From assembly GCA_900318335.1 (NCBI GenBank), contig ONKF01000001.1, positions 62,001-126,000 of the forward strand: DNA of 64,000 nucleotides. Direction: 5' to 3'. The translations under genes were made by a program, and so were the position numbers. Under the pieces are notes generated by a model, which saw nothing but the letters and a program-made list of their open reading frames with translations, did no database searches and was not told the origin of the DNA. Positions 52,717 to 60,748 of the stretch are shown piece after piece; the stretch's first letter is position 1, and each line of letters opens with the position of its first letter. The DNA is from an uncultured Prevotellaceae bacterium. Lineage in GTDB: Bacteria > Bacteroidota > Bacteroidia > Bacteroidales > Muribaculaceae.

Positions 52717-55356
52717 TCAGCGCTTGGTCACTTGGCGTGTGGAGCGGACGAGCGTGCCGTCAGGGGTCACACCCTCAACGAGAATGGCATAGGTCGTGTT
52801 GTGAGCATCGCTGGCATAGAAGTCAAACGAAGCCTTGCCGTCCTCGCCCACTTTCACGCTGGGGTTCCAGTAGAGCACTCGGCGCAGGTCATTACCGGGC
52901 TCAATGCCGCAATCCCCCTGATCGTAGCGCGGCGAGTAAAATTCCACGGGTTGTTGCGCCCCCATCGGGTGGGCAATCTTGACATATCGGCTGGGTTCCT
53001 TCCACACTTTGTCCGTGACCGCCTTGCTGCTGAAGTTCACCGAAACCTTTCCTCCACGACCACGTCTGAAATCAATAAAATCGACATTCTGCATACTGAT
53101 AAACCCATCGGCAATAGAGACATCAGACAAATCATAGTCTGAGCCTGTTTCAAATGGCGCGTACTTAATGCGCTTGATCTTATCATTTTTCCAATCAGTT
53201 TGTGCCAGCGTCATGGTCAATGCCTGTTTGAAGGTCTCAGTATCGGTAAAATAGATGTCACTGAGCGGTTCACCGTCGATGGTGATATTGACTTTTTCAT
53301 AGTTGGTCACACCAATCGCCCGCAAGGCTCCATCGACCGAGGTGATGCCCAATTTTTGAATGTCATCGGCCGTCAGATAACGTTTTGTCTCGACCGAGGG
53401 CATGTGCCGACGCCAGGCCGCGGTAACCACCAGTTCATCGAGCCTGACGTGTCGCCAGTCATTTTCATTGACCAGTCGCCAAGCCTGCTCTTCCTGCACA
53501 TTGGCCGTCAATCCGCTTGAAGAGCCGGCATCAATCAGATAATAGTTTTCGGGGTATTGTTCTTCGGCCAGTTCCAGATTGATCTGCTTTTTTCCCTTGT
53601 CGTTCATGGCAATGACCACACAATCCACGCCATCGGGCATCAGGGGCACCGGGACCGAGAATCGGCCCAGCGAGTCGGTCGTAGACACATCGGCATATTC
53701 CAATTTGGGGATAATCAGGCCCACCTCGGCATTGGCAAGCGGCTTCTTGCGGAACTCGCTCAGGACGCGGCCTGTCACCACCTGCGAGACCTCGAGGGGG
53801 TATTGCGGCTCGGCGACGAGTCCCTTGAGCACGCGGGGGATGTCATAACGGCGCCATCCCTGGGTGAGCATGAGCATGTCGAGATGACGTCCACGCTCGT
53901 GGGCATCCACGCTGTCGCCCTGTTCAAAGTAATATCCCGGGTCGTGAATGTAGCCGCGCAGGTCGCTCTGCAGCAGCAGGTTGGAATAGATATTACCATC
54001 TGTCGCCACGGCTGCGTTGTCATCCACCACGGCCACGGCACAATGGCTGCCGGCCTCACGGGTCAACTCGCCCAAGTCCATATCCACCTTGACGTGCTCG
54101 CGGTCATTGTAGTCATTGCGGTCGGTGACAAGAGGCACGGAGGGCAACTCTTTTCCTGCAGCATAGAACAGACGTTCGCTCAAGCAGTGCCAACCCTCGT
54201 CAAACAGCATGGCCTGAACGACGCCTGGCTCCAACTGCGACGGGTCGATGGCAAGGGATTCATAGCCCTGGGCCACATACCGTCCCCGTTGCTGCAGCAC
54301 CAGCAGGCTCCCTGCAGCACGGGCGCCCACGGCCCTCAAGTTGAGCGAATCGCCTTCACGGCGAACCTGCACCACTGTGGCATCGGTACGCACCTGGGGC
54401 AAGTCAAAGGTGGTGAACTCATCAAAGTTGTCGCGCCACCGCGCCGTATAGCGACAGTCGGCCCGCGGCGTGAACCTCACCACGCCCATGCCGTCGTGCT
54501 CGACCAGGAGCGGTGCGACCACTGTGCCCTGCTCGTCCACCAGTTCGCCCGAAGCCTCTACAGTCATGTTACCAGGGTCGTGCATCTTGTATGCGACCGC
54601 ATTTTCCACCCCGGGCACCAGATAGCCGCCCTCGGGATAGAAGTCCACCAGCACCTTGTGGCTTGGGGGCAGCGGGATATACTTGGCGTATCCGTCAATC
54701 TCGACGAGGACAAACGGCTCCTGGGCCTCCTTGCCCTTGAGCGTGAATTGCGCCTCACCGTTGCCGCCGTCACGGGATTTCATAAATCCATACCGGTTCA
54801 GATAATAGAACTCACTGAACTCACAGGGCTGGCCCGATAAATCCATATAACGCAGCCTCACTTCCACCTCTTCGCCAAATCGCACACACTGAGCGGCGAT
54901 GCGACGTTTCAACGACATCAGGCCCGCAATCTCGACTGGCTGGCGGCAGAAGTAGTCGTATCCGGCATTCTGCATGAACAAGGTGTAGGCCGTCAACTGG
55001 TAACGTCCCTCGGGCAAGTCATCGGGAATGAGCAGGTAGCCCTCGCACACGCCGTCGTCGCCCTGATGGATTTTCACGCGTTCGCACACCGAGTCGGTGG
55101 GTGACAGCAGCTCAACGTACACAAACTTGCTGGCCGACACGGGCTGATGGGTCGCGGCATCCACCACCCAGGCTCTGAGCCTGATAGTGTCGCCACTCAG
55201 GTAAGCGCCACGATCGGTCATCACGTGTATCTTCTCTTGCGGGAACTCATAGCGTTGGAGGTCCAGACGCTCGGCAATGGCCTGGATATCTTGGGCTCGA
55301 ACGCTCGCGACAATGGCCATCAACATGATTATCAAGTGAAATATCCTATTATTCAT
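52717..55356 (-). CDS. Exported MG2-like protein with TonB-plug domain, no barrel
   Basis: The 879-residue protein has a signal peptide (LIIMLMAIVASVRAQ) followed by macroglobulin-like domains (KIHVMTDRGAYLSGDTIRLRAWV; FYPEGGYLVPGVENAVAY). A carboxypeptidase-regulatory-like domain follows near residue 540 (VTGRVLSEFRKKPLANAEV), and then a plug-like segment near 640-760 (LDELVVTAAWRR, GALRAIGVTNYEKV). It ends in a macroglobulin-type segment (LYWNPSVKVGEDGKASFDF). No beta-barrel strands or T9SS tail are seen. Such proteins are common in Bacteroidetes and are poorly understood. It might handle wall or protein substrates in the periplasm or at the surface. It lies between the amidase and the second kinase. 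Confidence 0.8.
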   Translation of the reverse strand: MNNRIFHLIIMLMAIVASVRAQDIQAIAERLDLQRYEFPQEKIHVMTDRGAYLSGDTIRLRAWVVDAATHQPVSASKFVYVELLSPTDSVCERVKIHQGDDGVCEGYLLIPDDLPEGRYQLTAYTLFMQNAGYDYFCRQPVEIAGLMSLKRRIAAQCVRFGEEVEVRLRYMDLSGQPCEFSEFYYLNRYGFMKSRDGGNGEAQFTLKGKEAQEPFVLVEIDGYAKYIPLPPSHKVLVDFYPEGGYLVPGVENAVAYKMHDPGNMTVEASGELVDEQGTVVAPLLVEHDGMGVVRFTPRADCRYTARWRDNFDEFTTFDLPQVRTDATVVQVRREGDSLNLRAVGARAAGSLLVLQQRGRYVAQGYESLAIDPSQLEPGVVQAMLFDEGWHCLSERLFYAAGKELPSVPLVTDRNDYNDREHVKVDMDLGELTREAGSHCAVAVVDDNAAVATDGNIYSNLLLQSDLRGYIHDPGYYFEQGDSVDAHERGRHLDMLMLTQGWRRYDIPRVLKGLVAEPQYPLEVSQVVTGRVLSEFRKKPLANAEVGLIIPKLEYADVSTTDSLGRFSVPVPLMPDGVDCVVIAMNDKGKKQINLELAEEQYPENYYLIDAGSSSGLTANVQEEQAWRLVNENDWRHVRLDELVVTAAWRRHMPSVETKRYLTADDIQKLGITSVDGALRAIGVTNYEKVNITIDGEPLSDIYFTDTETFKQALTMTLAQTDWKNDKIKRIKYAPFETGSDYDLSDVSIADGFISMQNVDFIDFRRGRGGKVSVNFSSKAVTDKVWKEPSRYVKIAHPMGAQQPVEFYSPRYDQGDCGIEPGNDLRRVLYWNPSVKVGEDGKASFDFYASDAHNTTYAILVEGVTPDGTLVRSTRQVTKR

Positions 55357-55491
55357 AATTTGAGTAACATTTCATCTTGATATTTGACCAGAATTTGTTA
55401 AAAAGGTTTAAAAGACACAACAAAACGATTCTCTTTCGCCCATGAATTGGTCTTTCTTCCTTCCCTCAGGGTAGCGCGCGATACAGCCAAT

Positions 55492-56349
55492 TCAGGTTTG
55501 GTCGCTGTGGTAGGCGACAAGGCCGGGCATGGAGCTGAGGACGATTTTGCGGACCGTGGCGCCAAAGTTGCTGGCTACCTCAAGCAGGATTTCACTGTAG
55601 GTCGTCGCGATGGGACCGACGAAATTGACGGGGATACTCTTGTAGTCATACTGGCACACGTTGCGCTCAAAGAAGCGCTTGAACTCGCCAGCAATCAGGT
55701 CGTGGACATACTGGCTATCCAGATGCTCGCTCAGGAAGAACGAGTAGGATCGCAGGTTGCGCGTTGCGGCAGGATTGTTGAGCACGGCATCGAGCACCTC
55801 GGCGGGTGTCACTTTGTATTTATCAAAGAAAGCCTCGGTCAGCACCTTGGGGGCAAGCCCCTTGAGGGCATCGCCCAAGAACACGCGGCCCAGCGCGGCA
55901 CCGCTGCCCTCATCACCCAGGATAAAGCCCAGGGCAGGAACATTCTTGACAATCTCCTTGCCGTTATACAGGCACGAGTTGCTTCCCGTGCCCAGGATGC
56001 ACGCCAGTCCGGGCTCGCGCACGAGCAGACCGCGCGCGGCTCCCAGCAGGTCACTCATCACCGTCACCGGGGTCTTGAACTGGGCCACCAGCGAGGATTC
56101 GATAATCTTGTTCTTCTCGGGACCCGAGCAGCCTGCACCATAGAAGTAAACATGGCTCCAACGGCGCTTAAAGAATTCGGGGGGTAATTCCAAGCGTATG
56201 CTATGACTGATCTCGCGACGAGTCATGAAAAACGGGTTTAGACCCTGGGTATAGGCATGCTCCAACACTTCACCGCCATCAATCAATGACCACTCGGTGC
56301 GCGTCGTGCTGCTCTCGGCTATCAGGGTTACGTTTTGACCTTTAATCAT
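55492..56349 (-). CDS. BadF/BadG-type kinase, diverged second copy
   Basis: The 285-residue protein is a paralogue of the kinase at 40411-41262: CILGTGSNSCLYNG, GFILGDEGSGAALGR and NFVGPIA are shared. The phosphate-1 motif reads AESSTTRTEW (Glu12) in place of ADCGSTKINW (Asp7), so the metal-binding Asp is changed to Glu and the glycine is lost. It may have altered substrate or activity, or act as a sensor. A possible -7 box (TAATTTTG) lies at 56427-56434 on the minus strand. The 135-base gap downstream leads to the MG2/plug gene. Confidence 0.83.
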   Translation of the reverse strand: MIKGQNVTLIAESSTTRTEWSLIDGGEVLEHAYTQGLNPFFMTRREISHSIRLELPPEFFKRRWSHVYFYGAGCSGPEKNKIIESSLVAQFKTPVTVMSDLLGAARGLLVREPGLACILGTGSNSCLYNGKEIVKNVPALGFILGDEGSGAALGRVFLGDALKGLAPKVLTEAFFDKYKVTPAEVLDAVLNNPAATRNLRSYSFFLSEHLDSQYVHDLIAGEFKRFFERNVCQYDYKSIPVNFVGPIATTYSEILLEVASNFGATVRKIVLSSMPGLVAYHSDQT

Positions 56350-56689
56350 TCTTATTATTCAGTTAACGAATGTACCTTTCTGTTAATTTATCGTTAAAAT
56401 CAATTCGCGCTTCATTTTTGCGCCTACAAAATTATGCAAAATACCGCTCCCAGCCGACAATCTATCAATTTAATTCCGAAAATAAACATAAATTTAACAT
56501 ACAGTCACACTTATTAACTATTATACCAATAAGACTGGCTATACTCCCAGATTAAAGTATGAAAGTTTGAGGTCAATGGATAAAGAAGACATCCGCACTC
56601 CAATAGGAATGCGGATGTCTTGATATTGCGGGTCCTTACGGACAATACGCTACTTATAACGCCTTTGACGGCATGAGACTTGGCTGAGT
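56350..56689. other. 340-base AT-rich gap between kinase and Hsp20 genes
   Basis: No coding frame is supported. It contains a minus-strand -7-like box (56427-56434) for the kinase and a 12-bp perfect hairpin (56586-56621) behind hsp20. Confidence 0.5.
56586..56621 (-). terminator. Candidate terminator after hsp20
   Basis: AAGACATCCGCA (56586-56597) pairs perfectly with TGCGGATGTCTT (56610-56621). On the minus strand it is followed by CTTTATCC, a weak T tract, so this is a candidate only. Confidence 0.5.
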
Positions 56690-57142
56690 TTAGGCGATGT
56701 CGATGACGCGGTCCATCTTCTTCTCGGGCTCGGGAGCGATCTTGGGGAGTTCAATGCTCAGGATGCCGTCCTCGACCTTGGCGCTGATGTGCTCCTTGTC
56801 CACCTCGTCGGGCAGGATGTAGGTCTGCTCATAGTTGGTGTAAGAGAACTCACGGCGCACATAGTGGAACTTAGCGCCCTCTTCCTCGCCGGACTTGTCC
56901 TCGTGCTCGGCCTTGTTCTCGATCTTGACAACCAGGTTGCCCTCGTTATTGATGTTGACCTTGCAGAACTCCTTCTTCAGGCCCGGTGCGGCGACTTCCA
57001 TGGTGAAAGCGGTGTCGTTCTCCTTGACGTTGACTGCGGGAGCGGTGGTCACATGGCGCGGGGTCCAATCCATGTCAAACAGGTCGTTGAATGCGGTGTC
57101 TAACCAGTTGTTGCGGTTGTTGCGAATTACAGGAAAATACAT
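56690..57142 (-). CDS. Small heat-shock protein, Hsp20/alpha-crystallin family
   Basis: The 150-residue protein has an alpha-crystallin domain at about residues 35-140: APAVNVKENDTAFTMEVAAPG, KVNINNEGNLVVKIENK, EFSYTNYEQTYILPDEVD, and KVEDGILSIELPKI with the family signature. Hsp20 proteins are ATP-independent holdases that bind unfolded proteins in the cytosol. No CIRCE element or consensus -7 box was seen in the 278-base upstream gap. Its place within the wall cluster may be accidental; it is bounded by its own candidate terminator and by the upstream terminator. Confidence 0.93.
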   Translation of the reverse strand: MYFPVIRNNRNNWLDTAFNDLFDMDWTPRHVTTAPAVNVKENDTAFTMEVAAPGLKKEFCKVNINNEGNLVVKIENKAEHEDKSGEEEGAKFHYVRREFSYTNYEQTYILPDEVDKEHISAKVEDGILSIELPKIAPEPEKKMDRVIDIA

Positions 57143-57310
57143 AGTTTCTACCTCCTAATTGTTTTTTATTTATGAGTCTTTATTAAATGTTCGTTGTTCA
57201 CTTGCGCTCGCGGGACTTGCGACCCGTTTGCACCTCCAGATAAAGCAAAAGCGGTGCCAACGGGGCAATGTATAACTACTGTTAAAATTCAAAGACACCC
57301 TGTCAGTTTT

Positions 57311-57355
57311 TTAGCAAAAATTAAACAAGAAACTGACAAAATGTCAGTTTCTTGT
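57311..57355 (-). terminator. Rho-independent terminator after the T9SS amidase gene
   Basis: A perfect 14-bp stem (57325-57338/57342-57355; ACAAGAAACTGACA and its complement) with a three-base loop is followed on the minus strand by TTTAATTTTTG. It is about 65 bases past the amidase stop. A half-site TGTCAGTTT recurs at 57301-57309. Confidence 0.78.
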
Positions 57356-57372
57356 TATAAAAGGCTATATTT

Positions 57373-57414
57373 TCTAGAGCATCTAGATAATCTAGAGATT
57401 CTAGATGCTCTAGA
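57373..57414. repeat. CTAG-rich perfect inverted repeat
   Basis: CTAGAGCATCTAGA (57374-57387) and its exact reverse complement (57400-57413) flank a 12-base loop that itself contains TCTAGAGA. CTAG occurs five times in 42 bases. It begins seven bases past the amidase stop codon. Confidence 0.75.
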
Positions 57415-57420
57415 GGGTTT

Positions 57421-59847
57421 CTACTTGATGGCGACCTTCTGGGTGGTGGTGCGGCCGTTGATGTGGACGCGCACGAGATAGATGCCCGGCTCGACGTCTG
57501 CAACATTGAGGCAGTTACCACCAGCGGCTTTGACATTGCGGCCATTGATATCCAGCAGTTCCAGGCCCTGCACCCAGGTGTCGGCGCTCACGACGATATA
57601 GTCATCGTTGACGGTCAACTGCATGTTGGCCAGGCGAGCCTCATCAACGCCTGAAGACGCCTTCTTGAGCAGGTTGTCGAACTTGATTGTGCCTCCGTTC
57701 TTGCCCATTAGCGGATGGTAGAGTCTTATAGTAAAACCATACAACTGGAATGTGCTGTCAGCCGGCAGGTCAAGAGGAATTTCCAGATAACGCCAGCCGT
57801 GGAAATTGATCTCGCCTAATTCAATTGGCCACACGTATGAATAGCCATCGTAAGGAGTACTGAGAAGAATGACACTTGGAATATTGTAACTCATGTCTCC
57901 CCACACGTGGATACACAATGTGTCGCCGCGCGAAAACTTCACAACCGGAGCCTCATCAAACTTGAAACCTTGACTCCTGCCGGTTTCCACATCAAAGTCA
58001 AACTCATAGTCAAACTGCAGCGATTTGTTGCCGAACAGCCTGTCGGTCGAGGCGGTGATTTCAGATCCAGTGTAGTATGTGATAGGATCTACCATAACAC
58101 TGAAGCCGTCGGTGCTTTCAAAGCCTTCAACGACCTCCATGCCGGGCTTGTCGGCTCCGGCGTCAACGCCCTGGAAGACGATGTCGCGGGCCGCGGGCAG
58201 GTGGATGCCGGCGGTGTCGGCGATGTCAACGTCGAGGATGAGGTGGTAGTCCTTGCCGGGCTCGATGTCCTTGACGAGCGGGACACGGATGTAGCCGTAG
58301 TCGTCGCCCTTCTTGTTATACTTGATGCTGCGCTTGTTCCAAGCCAACTCGGTGCCCTCACTGTCGAGCACACGCAGGCGCTGGAACAGGTTATAGGTAT
58401 CGAGCATCGAGTCCACACGCAGTTCGACGGTGGGTGTCTTGTAATGGACCTGTGCGCCCTCGTAGGGGAATACGGCCAATTCTTCCAGATGGTTGCGCTT
58501 TTGGGTGTAGAACTGCATCACGAAGTCTTCCTCCATGGGCGTGCCACCGCCATGCTCGGCGCTCTTGTCGAGCGTGAGGGTGTAGAGGGTGTTCACGTCA
58601 AAGGCATCGGTTGGCGTGAACACGAGGCGGTAATAGGAGTCCTGCCACTCGAAGGTGCCCTCCACTGGCGGGTCAAGGCGGAAGGCGTTGCACGTCGTCT
58701 CGTCGTCCATGTCCCAGTTGAAGGTGAGCGTGATGGGCGTGCTGCACTTCACGGCGGGATCGCCCTCGTGCCACACGGGGCTATAGTCCACGACCACGGG
58801 AGGCGTGTCACGCACGCGCTTGAGGAAGAAGTTCTGATAGGTCGGCGCGTTGGCGCTGACGGTCACCTGGGCCGTCTGGGTAAAGTGCTTGGGCGAACTC
58901 ACCTCGACGGTATAGGTACCGGGGTTGACATACTTGAACACGTAGATGCCGTTCCTGAGGGTGTCGGTCACACAGCGCTGCACCTCGTTGCCGCCCGCGT
59001 CGAGCAGGCGAACGGTAGCGTCGTGGATGGGCATCAGGTTGTCGTCGCCATAGACGATGAAGGGCTGCGGATTTTCCTGCAGGCGCTTGATGCGGTCGTC
59101 ACGCACGTTGCCCGTCACGACACCCTGCCCGAAGTTGTCCAGCCGATTGAAATACTTGTCGGCACCAAGCGAGATGTTCCATCCCTCCATCCAGCAGTAG
59201 TAGAAGCTGAGCAGGCGGTAGGCCTCGGGGATATAGTCGTGGAAGGAGCCCTCACTCAGGTTGGCGACGGCACGGTTGCCACGCAGCACACCATAACCCT
59301 GGGTGCCCCACTCGGGACGGAACGACCAGTCGCCCCAGATCTGGTAGTTGTGGGTCCACACCGTATTCTGGCTGGCATACAGGTAAGGCTCCAGGTCGGC
59401 AGCCAGCACGTCGGCATTGGCGACCTGAGGACTGCCCGTGTAGCCACGGTAGAATACCATCGGGAAGTTGTTCACCGCACTGGTGCCCGTGGCGTTGCTG
59501 TGGATTGAGTAGAAGACGTCGGCGCCGCTCTGGTTGCACAGGGCGACGATGGTCGAGAGCGCCAGGTCATCGGCAGTGGTGTTGGTCACACGCGAGATGC
59601 TGGTCTTGTAGCCCTTCTTCTCGAGGATTTCCTTCAGGGCAAGGCCCTTGCGCAGGTTGGACTTGCTCTCCCATGAGCCGGCGCTGTCGCCCTGGGTAAA
59701 GGGATAGATGACCATGTTGCGGTCGTCGCTGTCATAGCCGCCATGACCGGGATTGATATACACGTGGGGCTGCTGGGCACTTACCACATTTACAGTGAAC
59801 ACTGCCAGCAGTGCCATCATCGATAATTGGAGTAATGACTTTTTCAT
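57421..59847 (-). CDS. Secreted N-acetylmuramoyl-L-alanine amidase with T9SS tail
   Basis: The 808-residue protein has a signal peptide ending at VSAQ. An Amidase_3 domain follows at about residues 27-225 with metal ligands His35 (INPGHGG), Glu60 (WESKSN) and His116 (SIHSNA), and catalytic Glu199 (SEGSFHD). A carboxypeptidase-regulatory-like domain (about 265-340), an Ig-like domain (PVWHEGDPAVKCSTPITLTF) and a carbohydrate-binding-type beta-domain (about 590-730) come next. The C-terminus (LLDINGRNVK...GIYLVRVHINGRTTTQKVAIK) is a type A T9SS signal. It should cleave the MurNAc-L-Ala bond at the cell surface or outside. It lies 14 bases after the propeller gene at 59862. Confidence 0.9.
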   Translation of the reverse strand: MKKSLLQLSMMALLAVFTVNVVSAQQPHVYINPGHGGYDSDDRNMVIYPFTQGDSAGSWESKSNLRKGLALKEILEKKGYKTSISRVTNTTADDLALSTIVALCNQSGADVFYSIHSNATGTSAVNNFPMVFYRGYTGSPQVANADVLAADLEPYLYASQNTVWTHNYQIWGDWSFRPEWGTQGYGVLRGNRAVANLSEGSFHDYIPEAYRLLSFYYCWMEGWNISLGADKYFNRLDNFGQGVVTGNVRDDRIKRLQENPQPFIVYGDDNLMPIHDATVRLLDAGGNEVQRCVTDTLRNGIYVFKYVNPGTYTVEVSSPKHFTQTAQVTVSANAPTYQNFFLKRVRDTPPVVVDYSPVWHEGDPAVKCSTPITLTFNWDMDDETTCNAFRLDPPVEGTFEWQDSYYRLVFTPTDAFDVNTLYTLTLDKSAEHGGGTPMEEDFVMQFYTQKRNHLEELAVFPYEGAQVHYKTPTVELRVDSMLDTYNLFQRLRVLDSEGTELAWNKRSIKYNKKGDDYGYIRVPLVKDIEPGKDYHLILDVDIADTAGIHLPAARDIVFQGVDAGADKPGMEVVEGFESTDGFSVMVDPITYYTGSEITASTDRLFGNKSLQFDYEFDFDVETGRSQGFKFDEAPVVKFSRGDTLCIHVWGDMSYNIPSVILLSTPYDGYSYVWPIELGEINFHGWRYLEIPLDLPADSTFQLYGFTIRLYHPLMGKNGGTIKFDNLLKKASSGVDEARLANMQLTVNDDYIVVSADTWVQGLELLDINGRNVKAAGGNCLNVADVEPGIYLVRVHINGRTTTQKVAIK

Positions 59848-59861
59848 GACAAGCTGGTGTT

Positions 59862-60701
59862 TTATTCGTAAATGTTGATTTCCATCTCATAGAGCAGACC
59901 GTCGATGGTTGTATAGACGATCTTGCCGCCCCCGCATGTGGGTTGCATCGTCATCGAGGCGGGCTTGGTCAGTTCAGTCTGCCAGGTGCCGTCGGCCTTG
60001 AGCAGCAGCAGTTGGGACGAAGTGAACTGATGGCCATCGTCCTTGGCATTCTGAGCCACGATGTAGTTGTTGTTATACCAGCACGGCATTTCATAGTTAC
60101 CCAGCATGGCAACCACCTGACCGCGCAGGTCAATGACCACAATGCCCTTGCCAGCAGCAAAGAAGGCCACACGCTGCCCGTCGGGCGAAAGCGAGGCCCA
60201 CAAGTAACCCGCCCATGAGTCCACGGGGCTGAAGACGCGCTCCTCGCCACCCACGGTGACATGGACGCGGCTGCCCTCGGTCCACGCGGCATCGCCCTGC
60301 TCAGCAGGCACGGCACGCATGGCGCCATGGCGCGTCGGCGTGACGACGTTGGCCTTGCGGGTCTTTGCGTCATAGCACTGGCCCGTGCGATAGACCAGAT
60401 GGTCCTCCCCCACCGACTGAGTCACAAAATACACCTTGCCGTCGCGGCCGAAGCAGGCATCGCGGCCCGCCACATAGTCCTGGGTGACCACGGTGGTCAC
60501 GCCGTCGGCAAAATCATGCAACTTGAGGGCACCGCCCTCGGTTGTGAACAGCAGTCGTTCGCCCGCGTTATCGAGCACGGGGTAATAGGCGGGTCCCTCC
60601 ACGCCCTCGAGCAACCGCTGGCGAGAGACCACTTCCACCTCCTGGGCCATCACGGGCAGCATCACCACCGCCGCCAGCATCACAATCAACATTCTCTTCA
60701 T
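59862..60701 (-). CDS. Exported TolB-like beta-propeller protein
   Basis: The 279-residue protein has a signal peptide ending at VMAQ and a series of propeller blades: GKVYFVTQ, LVYRTGQCYD, GYLWASLSPDGQRVAFFA, EMPCWYNNNYIVAQ. It is homologous over its length to the N-terminal half of the propeller-amidase fusion at 60749, where the same words occur in the same order. No catalytic site is seen. It probably binds wall fragments or its amidase partner in the periplasm or outside. It is located between the two amidase genes with short gaps (47 and 14 bases), so all three are co-transcribed. Confidence 0.87.
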   Translation of the reverse strand: MKRMLIVMLAAVVMLPVMAQEVEVVSRQRLLEGVEGPAYYPVLDNAGERLLFTTEGGALKLHDFADGVTTVVTQDYVAGRDACFGRDGKVYFVTQSVGEDHLVYRTGQCYDAKTRKANVVTPTRHGAMRAVPAEQGDAAWTEGSRVHVTVGGEERVFSPVDSWAGYLWASLSPDGQRVAFFAAGKGIVVIDLRGQVVAMLGNYEMPCWYNNNYIVAQNAKDDGHQFTSSQLLLLKADGTWQTELTKPASMTMQPTCGGGKIVYTTIDGLLYEMEINIYE

Positions 60702-60748
60702 CTCACTATTCTTTATTTATTTCACTTTCACACAAAAAAAACTAAAAA

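Noticed and set aside
53557-54840. Open frame of about 427 codons on the plus strand opposite the MG2/plug gene
   Set aside because: It is an antisense shadow of a gene with clear domain motifs; no promoter-like box precedes it.
57907-59508. Open frame of about 533 codons on the plus strand opposite the T9SS amidase
   Set aside because: It is low-complexity Val/Gly/His/Leu-rich antisense of a clearly conserved amidase; no start context or domain supports it.
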